The notes below the pieces were generated by a model. That model was given only the letters and a program-made list of their open reading frames with translations, did no database searches and was not told where the DNA came from. Made by a program: the position numbers and the translations under genes. DNA of 64,000 nucleotides from UBA7672 sp038326205 (GTDB lineage: Bacteria; Pseudomonadota; Alphaproteobacteria; Caulobacterales; Hyphomonadaceae), in contig JBBQJV010000003.1 in assembly GCA_038326205.1 (NCBI GenBank), positions 48,233-112,232 on the forward strand. The letters run 5' to 3'. Shown here piece by piece: positions 50,763-58,761 of the stretch. Each line of letters begins with the position of its first letter. The first letter of the stretch is position 1.

Positions 50763-50786
50763 CGCCCCGGCCGCAAGGTCGGGGCG
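50763..50786 (+). terminator. Terminator after the EF-hand gene
   Basis: CGCCCCGGCC-gcaa-GGTCGGGGCG forms a 10-bp stem with one G-T pair and a tetraloop, followed by TCTGTCATT. It is 26 bases after the stop codon. Confidence 0.6.
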
Positions 50787-50874
50787 TCTGTCATTCATGC
50801 GGGCGCCTGCCTTATTTGGCGTTGGGCCAAATTTGCGCCATTCTGGAGGCTGTTGGTGCGTGAGGGAGCCTGTC

Positions 50875-51321
50875 ATGCGTGAAGTCCGGACCCTGGCGAG
50901 TTGGGTGATTGCCCTGTTCGTCACCGTGATGCTGCTGTGGGTGGCGGCCGAGGCGCTGGCGCCGCAGCCGCCGGCGAAGAACCACCTGTTCGAGGTGTTC
51001 CGCGACAGTTCAGGTATCGCTTATTTCGAGCCCGTGGGTCGTTTTGCGTTTGGCGCCTTTGAGGTTCTCGTCGCGCTTCTTGTTTTCCTTCCGATGACCC
51101 GCCGAGTTGGAGCTATCCTCGCGACACTGTTGTTGCTCGGTCTTGGCGCGCTGGTGGGGCAGCTGATGATGCTTGGGATCAAAGTGCCGGTCGATGCGAT
51201 CGGCGAGGCCGGCGTGGTGACCACGGCTACGGACCCGTCCGGGCTTTTCTACCTGATCGTGGGTCTGCTGGCGGCTTCAGTTGCGCTGATCTTCGTCCAT
51301 CCGGGCAAGGCCGCCAACTGA
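50875..51321 (+). CDS. DoxX-like four-helix membrane protein
   Basis: A 148-residue protein starting at MREVRTLASWVIALFVTVML with GGGAG seven bases before. It has four helices, with the DoxX-like stretch SGIAYFEPVGRFAFGAFEVL and LPMTRRVGAILATLLLLGLG between helices 2 and 3. DoxX proteins are small membrane proteins tied to sulfur or redox stress; the exact role of this one is unknown. The frame continues upstream through the terminator, which I do not include. Confidence 0.72.
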   Translation: MREVRTLASWVIALFVTVMLLWVAAEALAPQPPAKNHLFEVFRDSSGIAYFEPVGRFAFGAFEVLVALLVFLPMTRRVGAILATLLLLGLGALVGQLMMLGIKVPVDAIGEAGVVTTATDPSGLFYLIVGLLAASVALIFVHPGKAAN

Positions 51322-51435
51322 CCGGAGCGCTTGGTTTGGCCCAGAGGCGCGGAATCGGCCATACGTCCGCCGGAGGTTGATGATCCGTTAACCGCGTTTC
51401 GCGCATGCTGACAGAGGCAGCTAACAAGGGGGGCC

Positions 51436-52647
51436 ATGTCAGACGATACGGTAATTCCCGGCAGGTCCGCTGCGGCGGGCGAGCAGAGCGGCGTGGTTGT
51501 TCCAACCGCTGCCGAAGGCTTTGCGCGTCGCGCGCTGCTGCGCCGCCTGATGGACGTTGTCGCCCTGCCGTCGTCGCGCGGCAATATCCAGGACCGCGCC
51601 ATCGCTGGCGACCTGTTGATGGAAATCCTGATCGAGTCGGATGTGTCGGCCCGCGAGTTGTGCGCACGCCGGCTGCGTGAAATGTCGCAAGCACCGAAGC
51701 GCCTGTTGCGCTTTCTCGCGCTGGATGTGCCTCACGTGGCGCAGGTGATCCTTGCCGACAATCGGGCATTTGACGATGCCGACCTTTGCCAGATCGTTGA
51801 AAAGGGCAGCACCCCTCATCGCGTGGCGGTTGCTCAGCGACGCGACATCGGACCCGCTGTCGCTTCTGCCATCGCGGAGAGCGGTGACGCCGTAGCGATG
51901 CGGGCGTTGCTCGACAACACGCAATCGAAATTGTCCGACCGCTCGGTTGAACTGATGGTGGCTGCCTCGCGCGACGCGCCAGCCTTGCCGCCGTTATTGA
52001 TCCAGCGTGAAGAAGTGCGCCCGGCGCATGCGCTTGCCATGTTCTGGTGGGCCGGTCCCGCTGAGCGGCGCCAGATCCTGCTGCGCTTCTCCGCCGAACG
52101 GACTCTGTTGATCGACATGTGCGGAGACATCTTCAAGCTGGCGCTTGAGGAGAGAGATCCGGTCGTTCGCAAGTCGCTGCAGATCATCGAACGCCGCCAG
52201 CGCGACCGTGGCGCAATCGATCGCTCCAAGCATGCGGGCCTCGAAGCAGCGATCGACGCAGCAGCGGTAACGGGTATTACGCCGGAGGTGATGATGGACA
52301 TCGCCTCGCTGTCAGGCGTCAAGGCGTCGACGGCCGAGCGGATATTCAACGATGTCGGCGGCGAGGGCGTTGCCGTGCTGTGCAAAGCGACGGGGCTCAA
52401 ACGTCCCTATCTGCGCGGCTTCTGGAAGGCGCTGCGCCGGCCTGATGGGGATGATGACGCAGACTTCATCCGTGTGTCGGAAGTTTACGAAACGATCGCT
52501 GTTGCCAAAGCGCAGACCGTGTTGCGCTACTGGAACTGGTCGCTGGTGTCGGCGTTCGGCGACGCGGAAGATGACGACGCGGCGGGGTTCTCGCGTGACC
52601 TGTTGCATATGGATGCGGCGGCCGCGTTGACAGCTTTCGGCCGCTGA
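51436..52647 (+). CDS. DUF2336 protein
   Basis: A 403-residue soluble alpha-helical protein. The middle (ADLCQIVEKGSTPHRVAVAQ, ISGDAVAMRALLDNTQSKLS-like text, SDRSVELMVAASRDAPALP) follows the helical-repeat pattern of DUF2336, a family found in alphaproteobacteria and of unknown function, sometimes linked to development or signalling. It is alone between the DoxX-like gene and the antiporter operon. No catalytic motif is visible. Confidence 0.75.
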   Translation: MSDDTVIPGRSAAAGEQSGVVVPTAAEGFARRALLRRLMDVVALPSSRGNIQDRAIAGDLLMEILIESDVSARELCARRLREMSQAPKRLLRFLALDVPHVAQVILADNRAFDDADLCQIVEKGSTPHRVAVAQRRDIGPAVASAIAESGDAVAMRALLDNTQSKLSDRSVELMVAASRDAPALPPLLIQREEVRPAHALAMFWWAGPAERRQILLRFSAERTLLIDMCGDIFKLALEERDPVVRKSLQIIERRQRDRGAIDRSKHAGLEAAIDAAAVTGITPEVMMDIASLSGVKASTAERIFNDVGGEGVAVLCKATGLKRPYLRGFWKALRRPDGDDDADFIRVSEVYETIAVAKAQTVLRYWNWSLVSAFGDAEDDDAAGFSRDLLHMDAAAALTAFGR

Positions 52648-52750
52648 CCGGTTTTGCTGGATATTTTCGCCCGGTTGGTCCAAGTGAAATCAGGTCCGAA
52701 CGCTCAGGGACTCAGGAATTTGTGACACTGAACCAGAGGAGGCCGCCAGA

Positions 52751-53239
52751 ATGATCTATCTGCCCGGCCTAGTTCTCGCGTTGGCGGCGTTCTGGTTCGC
52801 GCTTTCTGGTCAGTCATCCCCGTTCTTCATCGGTCTTGCCGTGGTCGCCGTCCTGTTGACGCTATGGCTTGCGGCGAGGTTGCGCATAATTGATCGCGAT
52901 GCCTCGCCCTATCACCGCTTGCCGCAGATTCTGCTCTATCTCCCGTGGCTAGCGAGCGAGATCATAAAGTCCAATATCGCTGTCATCGCGCGAGTGCTTG
53001 GCCCAAGCCGAGCGATCGATCCCGTTGTCTTGCGCCTTCGCACCCGTGCGTGCACCGATCTGGGCAAGGCGCTGTTCGCGAACTCCATCACACTTACGCC
53101 CGGCACGGTGACCATCGATGTCGAGGGTGACAAGGTGCTGGTGCATGCGCTGGTGCGCGCAAAAGCGAGCGTCGCCGGCTTCGAGCCGATGGATCGCCGG
53201 GCCGCTGCTGCGGCCGATTCCGACCGACGGAAAGGCTGA
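52751..53239 (+). CDS. mrpE: Mrp-type cation/proton antiporter subunit E
   Basis: A 162-residue protein with GAGGAGG before its ATG. It has two N-terminal helices (MIYLPGLVLALAAFWFALSG and the next) and the MrpE-specific LPQILLYLPWLASEIIKSNI, and TLTPGTVTIDVEGDKVLVHA. It starts an eight-gene operon with subunits F, G, B, C and three D-like proteins. The complex exchanges Na+ or K+ for H+ across the inner membrane. Confidence 0.93.
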   Translation: MIYLPGLVLALAAFWFALSGQSSPFFIGLAVVAVLLTLWLAARLRIIDRDASPYHRLPQILLYLPWLASEIIKSNIAVIARVLGPSRAIDPVVLRLRTRACTDLGKALFANSITLTPGTVTIDVEGDKVLVHALVRAKASVAGFEPMDRRAAAAADSDRRKG

Positions 53240-53242
53240 ACC

Positions 53243-53542
53243 ATGTTGCTGGCAGCTGGTGCAGCCGGGCTCGTCGTGGCCATGGCGCTGATGATCATTC
53301 GGGCGATCTACGGTCCGTCACAATACGATCGCATCCTCGCCGCCAACTCATTCGGGACGAAGACAGTCCTGCTGATCGCCGTGATCGGGTATCTGTTCGG
53401 GCGTCCAGCGTTTCTTGATATCGCTATCGTTTATGCGCTGATCAACTTTGTTACCACGATCGCACTGATGAAGTTCTTCCGTTACAACTCGCTGGCTCAG
53501 CCGCTCACCGCCAGCGCTGCGGAGGATACCGACGATGCATGA
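53243..53542 (+). CDS. mrpF: Mrp antiporter subunit F
   Basis: A 99-residue, three-helix protein, three bases after mrpE. RAIYGPSQYDRILAANSFGT is the MrpF signature and LDIAIVYALINFVTTIALMK fits its last helix. It packs between E and G in the membrane complex. Its stop overlaps the mrpG start by eight bases. Confidence 0.93.
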   Translation: MLLAAGAAGLVVAMALMIIRAIYGPSQYDRILAANSFGTKTVLLIAVIGYLFGRPAFLDIAIVYALINFVTTIALMKFFRYNSLAQPLTASAAEDTDDA

Positions 53543-53909
53543 CGCGCTCGTCTGGGCAGGCGGCGGACTGGTCGTCGTCGGTGCACTGTTCACGCTGCTC
53601 GGGGCGATTGGCGTGTTGCGCTTTCCCGATGTCTACACACGCATCCACGCGGCGAGCCTGACGGACACCGGCGGGGCAAGCCTTGTGCTGCTGGGTCTGA
53701 CGCTGATCTCCGGCTTGAACGCCGAGACGCTGAAGCTGGGTCTTGTGTGGATCTTCGTGATGCTGACCACGCCTGCTGCGGCGAACGCTCTAGCCAACGC
53801 CGCCTATGGCTCAGGTCACAAGCCGCGCATCGGCACGTTCCAGATTATGCCCGCCGCCCAGCCAGACGCGGCGACCGTAAAAGAGGAATATGGAGGAGAG
53901 TCGAAATGA
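53535..53909 (+). CDS. mrpG: Mrp antiporter subunit G
   Basis: A 124-residue three-helix protein. GAIGVLRFPDVYTRIHAASL and TDTGGASLVLLGLTLISGL are MrpG hallmarks. ATGA overlap with the next gene. Confidence 0.94.
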   Translation: MHDALVWAGGGLVVVGALFTLLGAIGVLRFPDVYTRIHAASLTDTGGASLVLLGLTLISGLNAETLKLGLVWIFVMLTTPAAANALANAAYGSGHKPRIGTFQIMPAAQPDAATVKEEYGGESK

Positions 53910-54970
53910 TGAACCTCTCGCTCGAGGCAGGATTCGCCCTGAACGTCGCGCTGTTGCTGATGCTGGTCTGTGTGGGCATCGCCATCGCTGCGACGCGCAG
54001 CCTGCTGGCGGCAATCCTGCTGATGGGGATCTATTCGCTCGTAAGCACCGTCTGGCTGGTCGTGATGGATGCGGCGGATGTCGCCTTCACGGAGGCGGTC
54101 GTTGGTGCAGGCGTTTCCACGATCGTGCTGCTCGGCGCGATGCTGTTGGCGCGCGGCGATACCGAGCGGCATGACTGGCGGCGCCTCGTCGCTCCCGCGT
54201 TGCTGGCGGCGGTCGTCGGCGGCGTGCTGATTTATGCGGCGCTTGACCTGCCGAACTTCGGCGACCCCGCTTCGCCTGCGAACAGCCATGTCGGCCGCGC
54301 CTATCTGGAGGCGGCGCAGCACAAGACCGGCGCCCTCAACGTGGTTACGGCAGTGCTGGGCAGCTATCGCGGTTTTGACACGCTGGGCGAGACGGTCGTG
54401 ATCTTCGCGGCGGGCATTGGCGTGGCGTTGATGCTTGGCTTCGGCCCACGCGCGACCTTGCCGGCGCCGCCGGATGTGATGGGCGATCATCATGTCGTGC
54501 TGCGCGTCACGGCCAAGCTGCTGATGCCGCTGATCGCCCTATACGCGTTCTATGTGCAGTTCCATGGCGATCTCGGTGCAGGCGGCGGTTTCCAGGCGGG
54601 CGTCATACTGGCGGTGGCCGTCATTCTTCATGCGCTGGTGTTTGGACTGCGCGAGACAGTGCTCGCGATACCGGCGAAGCTGGCGCGGACTTTGGCGACG
54701 CTGGGTGTGTTGATCTATGCAGTCATCGGGTTGATCTGCATCGTCAATGGCGGTGGCTTTCTCGACTATGATCACCTGTTCGCGTCGAAGGTCGAAGCGA
54801 TGATCCCGCCCGGCCTCTTGGGCGATCCCGACGGGGCGCATCATTGGGGCCAGCATTTCGGAATCTTCTTCATTGAACTTGGCGTGTTGCTGACCGTCGC
54901 TGCGACCATGGTCACGATCTTCTACGGCTTTGCCGGGCGGATGATGGACGGGGGAGCCGCGAAGCGATGA
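53906..54970 (+). CDS. mrpB: Mrp antiporter subunit B with N-terminal DUF4040 domain
   Basis: A 354-residue membrane protein with GGAGGAG before ATGATG. Residues ~1-110 are a DUF4040 domain, the part that in MrpA sits at the C-terminal end (LLAAILLMGIYSLVSTVWLV and DVAFTEAVVGAGVSTIVLLG). Residues ~190-345 are MnhB-like (YAFYVQFHGDLGAGGGFQAG and HFGIFFIELGVLLTVAATMV). So the C-terminal end of the normal MrpA has been moved to MrpB. ATGA overlap to mrpC. Confidence 0.9.
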   Translation: MMNLSLEAGFALNVALLLMLVCVGIAIAATRSLLAAILLMGIYSLVSTVWLVVMDAADVAFTEAVVGAGVSTIVLLGAMLLARGDTERHDWRRLVAPALLAAVVGGVLIYAALDLPNFGDPASPANSHVGRAYLEAAQHKTGALNVVTAVLGSYRGFDTLGETVVIFAAGIGVALMLGFGPRATLPAPPDVMGDHHVVLRVTAKLLMPLIALYAFYVQFHGDLGAGGGFQAGVILAVAVILHALVFGLRETVLAIPAKLARTLATLGVLIYAVIGLICIVNGGGFLDYDHLFASKVEAMIPPGLLGDPDGAHHWGQHFGIFFIELGVLLTVAATMVTIFYGFAGRMMDGGAAKR

Positions 54971-55416
54971 GCATGATCGTCTCCCATTTCAACTATGTGG
55001 CCGTCGTCGTTCTCTTGATGGTGGGGCTCTTCATCGTCTTCTCGAGCGGCAACCTGATCAAGCGAATGATCGGACTTGCCGTGTTCCAGACATCGACAGG
55101 ACTTTTCTACATCAGCCTCGGCAAGGTGTCGGGCGGCACGGCAGCGATTGTCGTCGACGCGCAGAGCGCGGACGGGCGGGCGCTCGCTGCCGCGCTCAAC
55201 CCCGAATATGTTGCGCAGTATGGCGTTGACGGTGTCGTCTACTCGAACCCCTTGCCACATGTGCTGATCCTGACGGCCATTGTTGTGGGCGTCGCTACCC
55301 TTGCTGTCGGCCTGTCGATCGCGGTTCGCGTTCGTGAAGCCTATGGGACGATCGAATCCGAAGAGATCGAGGCGCTGGCGCGCGTCGATGCGGCGCGCGC
55401 GGAGCCAGTGTCGTGA
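54967..55416 (+). CDS. mrpC: Mrp antiporter subunit C (NuoK-like)
   Basis: A 149-residue three-helix protein. GNLIKRMIGLAVFQTSTGLF and NPLPHVLILTAIVVGVATLA are MrpC features; family members relate to NuoK of complex I. The loop between helices 2 and 3 (GKVSGGTAAIVVDAQSADGR) is longer than in the short Mrp C of Bacillus. GTGA overlap with mrpD. Confidence 0.92.
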   Translation: MSMIVSHFNYVAVVVLLMVGLFIVFSSGNLIKRMIGLAVFQTSTGLFYISLGKVSGGTAAIVVDAQSADGRALAAALNPEYVAQYGVDGVVYSNPLPHVLILTAIVVGVATLAVGLSIAVRVREAYGTIESEEIEALARVDAARAEPVS

Positions 55417-56936
55417 CGTTGTTCGATAACCTCTATGTTGCGCCGGCGGCGCTGGCGGTGCACGCGCCCATCCTAGCGATCGCTGGTCCGCTGATCGGCG
55501 CTTGTGCTGCGGCGTTGAGCCCGGGCCCGCGCAGCGGGTGGATAATCTCGGTGATCACCGCCGCCTTTGCGCTGTGGATGTCGGTTGCTGTTGCGTGCGA
55601 CGTCGCGCGTGAGGGCGTCATGATCTATGTGATGGGCGGCTTCCAGCCACCGCTCGGGATCGCGTTGCGCATCGATGCGCTGGGCTCGGCGATGGCGCTG
55701 CTGGTTTCCAGCATGGGTCTGATTGGCGCGGTCTACTCGGGCCATGCGCTGGTGTCGGACGTCCGCGCTGAGATGCACACGCTTTTTCAGTCCGGATACC
55801 TGCTCTGCATCGCTGGCTTCCTCGGACTGGTGTTCACCGGCGATGCGTTCAATGCCTTCGTGTTCCTCGAAGTGTCGTCGATCGGGACCTACGCGCTCGT
55901 CGCAGCAGGCGAGCAGAGGGACAGAAGGGCTCTGCCTGCGGCTTTCAACTACCTCATCATGGGCACGATCGGCGCAACATTCTATGTCATCGGTATCGGT
56001 TTCCTCTATGGTTCGACCGGCACGCTGAACATGATGGACATGGCAGCGCGCCTGACGACACAAGGTGACAACGCGGCGGTACAGGCGGGCTTCGCGTTCG
56101 TTGTTGTAGGCCTGGGCATTAAGGCTGCAATCTTTCCCCTTCATGGCTGGCTGCCCGGTGCCTATGCGGGGGCGCCAAGCCTCGTCTCGGTTTTTCTCGC
56201 AGCGACAGCCACCAAGACCGCGATCTACCTGATCGCGCGGTTCATGTTCGACGTGTTCCCAGACACCTTTGCATTTGGCCTCGCATTCACACAGTTCGTG
56301 CTGGCCCCGCTTTCGGCTGTGGCGGTGATCGTTTGTTCGCTGCAGGCTATCTTCGCAAGGGAGGTGCGGCAGATGCTGGCCTTCTCTTCGGTCGCGCAGG
56401 TCGGCTTGATCATGCTCGGCCTCTCGCTGGCGAATGCGGCGGGGGCGTCGGCGGGGCTGTTCTACATCTTTGCGCACGCTCTAATGAAGGCTTCACTGTT
56501 CATGGCGCTTGGGGCTCTGGCGATGAGCATCAAGGCGCGGAAGCTGGACGATTTCGCGGGCGTTGCGCGTGACGCTCCGTGGTCGGCAACGGCGTTGGGC
56601 GTTGGCGCGGCCAGCCTTGCCGGCCTGCCATTGACGATGGGGTTCCTCGCCAAATGGAAACTTGTCGAAGCGGCGCTGGAGGCCGGCGCGATCTGGATGG
56701 TGCTAGTCATCGCTACGGGCTCTGCGCTGACCCTAGTCTATACATGGCGCATAGCCGATGCTCTGTTCTTCCGTAGCCCTCCTCCCGGTGCGCCCCGCGT
56801 TCGTGAAGCCCCGGTGGGTGTGCTCGCACCCTTGTGGGTCCTCGCAGGTCTGTCGCTGTGGTTCGGCATCGACGCTTCCCTGCCGGAGAGTCTGGCGAAA
56901 TCCGCCGCTGCTGCTCTCTTCGGAGTTGCGCCATGA
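55413..56936 (+). CDS. mrpD: Mrp antiporter subunit D (first antiporter-like subunit)
   Basis: A 507-residue, about 14-helix protein of the NuoL/M/N family starting at GTG. The proton-channel helices are evident: GDAFNAFVFLEVSSIGTYAL with the key Glu, GIKAAIFPLHGWLPGAYAGA with the key Lys, and FAREVRQMLAFSSVAQVGL. It carries one half-channel of ion movement. ATGA overlap with the next gene. Confidence 0.92.
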   Translation: MTLFDNLYVAPAALAVHAPILAIAGPLIGACAAALSPGPRSGWIISVITAAFALWMSVAVACDVAREGVMIYVMGGFQPPLGIALRIDALGSAMALLVSSMGLIGAVYSGHALVSDVRAEMHTLFQSGYLLCIAGFLGLVFTGDAFNAFVFLEVSSIGTYALVAAGEQRDRRALPAAFNYLIMGTIGATFYVIGIGFLYGSTGTLNMMDMAARLTTQGDNAAVQAGFAFVVVGLGIKAAIFPLHGWLPGAYAGAPSLVSVFLAATATKTAIYLIARFMFDVFPDTFAFGLAFTQFVLAPLSAVAVIVCSLQAIFAREVRQMLAFSSVAQVGLIMLGLSLANAAGASAGLFYIFAHALMKASLFMALGALAMSIKARKLDDFAGVARDAPWSATALGVGAASLAGLPLTMGFLAKWKLVEAALEAGAIWMVLVIATGSALTLVYTWRIADALFFRSPPPGAPRVREAPVGVLAPLWVLAGLSLWFGIDASLPESLAKSAAAALFGVAP

Positions 56937-58423
56937 GCGGCGAGCTCCTGATCTTCCTGGCGCTGGCAGTGCCTCTGTTCTCGGCGCTGGTGACCTACGC
57001 CGTCGGACGGATGCCGGATGTACGCGAGACGATGACGGTCGTGGCGTGTATCGCGCTGAGCATTGTCACGGTCTCGATGCTGGTGCGCGTCGGCGCGGGC
57101 GCGCCACCGACCATGACATTGGCGCGGCCGATTGCCGGGCTCGACATCGCCTTCAAGCTGGAGCCGCTGGGGGCTCTGTTTGCCGTGATGGCAAGCGTGT
57201 TGTGGGGGGTCAATTCTCTGTTTTCCATCGGCTACATGCGCGGCAAGCGCGAGCCGAACCAGACGCGGTTCTACATGTGTTTTGCGCTGGCGATGGTCGG
57301 CGTGATGGGTGTGGCGATGGCGGCGAACTTGTTCACGCTGTTCATCTTCTACGAGGTGCTGACTTTTTCGACTTTTCCGCTGGTGACGCACAATGGCGAT
57401 GCTGCTGCGCGGCGGGCAGGGCGCATCTATCTAGGCACCTTGGTCGGCGCATCTGTGCTCCTGTTCCTGCCAGGAATTATCGCGGTTGCTGTGTTTGCGG
57501 GCTCGACCACATTCACGACGGGTGGATTGCTCACTGGCAAGGTCGATGGCGCTGTGGCGAGTATGATCCTGTTGCTGCTGACATTTGGCGCGGCGAAGGC
57601 AGCCTTGATGCCGCTGCATGGGTGGCTGCCCAACGCGATGGTTGCGCCTGCGCCCGTGTCGGCGCTGCTGCATGCGGTGGCTGTGGTGAAGGCGGGCGTC
57701 TTCACCGTGCTCAAGGTGTCGACCTACATTCTCGGGCCCGAGTTGATTGCGACGCTGCCGGCCGCGAACTGGATTCTGTGGGTCGCCGGAGCGACGATCG
57801 TCATCGCCTCGCTGATCGCCATGACCAAGGACGATCTCAAGGCGCGACTGGCATGGTCGACCGTCGGCCAGCTTGCCTACATCACGTCGGCGGCGATGCT
57901 GCCATGGGCGAGTGGACTGGTCGCGGGCGGGCTGCACATGGTTTTCCATGCAGTTGCCAAGATAACGCTCTTCATGTGCGCCGGCGCAATCTTCGTCGCA
58001 ACAGGCGCGAGCCGCGTGTCGGAGCTGGGCGGACTGGGGCGTCGCATGCCCATCGTTTTCGTGTGCTTCTTGATCGCGAGTATCTCGGTGATGGGCTTGC
58101 CGCCGATGGCGGGCATGTGGCCTAAATTCCTGCTGGTGACAGCGGCGTTCGGATCGAATGAGTGGCTGACGGCGGCTGCGATGATTGTCTCGTCGTTGCT
58201 GACCGGGGTGTATCTGCTGCCGGTGGCGTTGCGCGCGCTGTTCCCGGCGATAGGCGATCCGGCCCCGCGCGAATTTGTTCGACCGGGCGGAACGCCAGGT
58301 CTGGCGCTCGTGGCGATAGGGGTCACTGCCGGGGCGTGCATCGTGTTGTTCGTGCTAGCCGATCCGATCGCGAAATTTCTTGAACCGATCCGCACAATCA
58401 GCTTCGTGGAGGCCGCACCATGA
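56933..58423 (+). CDS. Second antiporter-like (MrpD/NuoM-family) subunit
   Basis: A 496-residue paralogue of the previous protein, from MSGELLIFLALAVPLFSALV. It has NLFTLFIFYEVLTFSTFPLV (channel Glu), GAAKAALMPLHGWLPNAMVA (channel Lys) and MTKDDLKARLAWSTVGQLAY. It is a second complete ion-conducting subunit beside MrpD. It overlaps both neighbours by four bases. Confidence 0.9.
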   Translation: MSGELLIFLALAVPLFSALVTYAVGRMPDVRETMTVVACIALSIVTVSMLVRVGAGAPPTMTLARPIAGLDIAFKLEPLGALFAVMASVLWGVNSLFSIGYMRGKREPNQTRFYMCFALAMVGVMGVAMAANLFTLFIFYEVLTFSTFPLVTHNGDAAARRAGRIYLGTLVGASVLLFLPGIIAVAVFAGSTTFTTGGLLTGKVDGAVASMILLLLTFGAAKAALMPLHGWLPNAMVAPAPVSALLHAVAVVKAGVFTVLKVSTYILGPELIATLPAANWILWVAGATIVIASLIAMTKDDLKARLAWSTVGQLAYITSAAMLPWASGLVAGGLHMVFHAVAKITLFMCAGAIFVATGASRVSELGGLGRRMPIVFVCFLIASISVMGLPPMAGMWPKFLLVTAAFGSNEWLTAAAMIVSSLLTGVYLLPVALRALFPAIGDPAPREFVRPGGTPGLALVAIGVTAGACIVLFVLADPIAKFLEPIRTISFVEAAP

Positions 58424-58761
58424 GCGCAGAGCCTGAGCGTCCCGCAGAAGCGCCTGCAGGCCCCGGAGAACCGGGCGAGCATCCGCTGTCCGTGCTGCTC
58501 TTCTCGTGGATGCGGACGCCGCTGTTCTTGCGCGTGTTCGCAATCGGACTCTGTATCGCAGGCGTCGGCCTGATCCTCGCGGAGATATTTCTCTCGCCGT
58601 ATGCGATTAAGGACGTAACCGGCGTGCCGGGCTTCCAGGGCGTGTTCGGCTTCGTCGCGTTTGCATTCGCCGTGCTGTGCGGCTGGCCACTCGGCAAGTG
58701 GCTGCGGCGGCCCGAGGACTATTACGACAGGCGAAGCGGGGAGGCAGGCCGTGACCGTTGA
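58420..58761 (+). CDS. Two-helix accessory protein of the antiporter operon
   Basis: A 113-residue protein with a Pro/Glu-rich N terminus (EPERPAEAPAGPGEPGEHPL) and two helices (FLRVFAIGLCIAGVGLILAE and GVFGFVAFAFAVLCGWPLGK), ending in a charged tail. I know no named family for it. It is tightly coupled to the D-like genes on both sides, overlapping the next by 11 bases, so it is probably a structural subunit special to this type of Mrp complex. Confidence 0.7.
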   Translation: MSAEPERPAEAPAGPGEPGEHPLSVLLFSWMRTPLFLRVFAIGLCIAGVGLILAEIFLSPYAIKDVTGVPGFQGVFGFVAFAFAVLCGWPLGKWLRRPEDYYDRRSGEAGRDR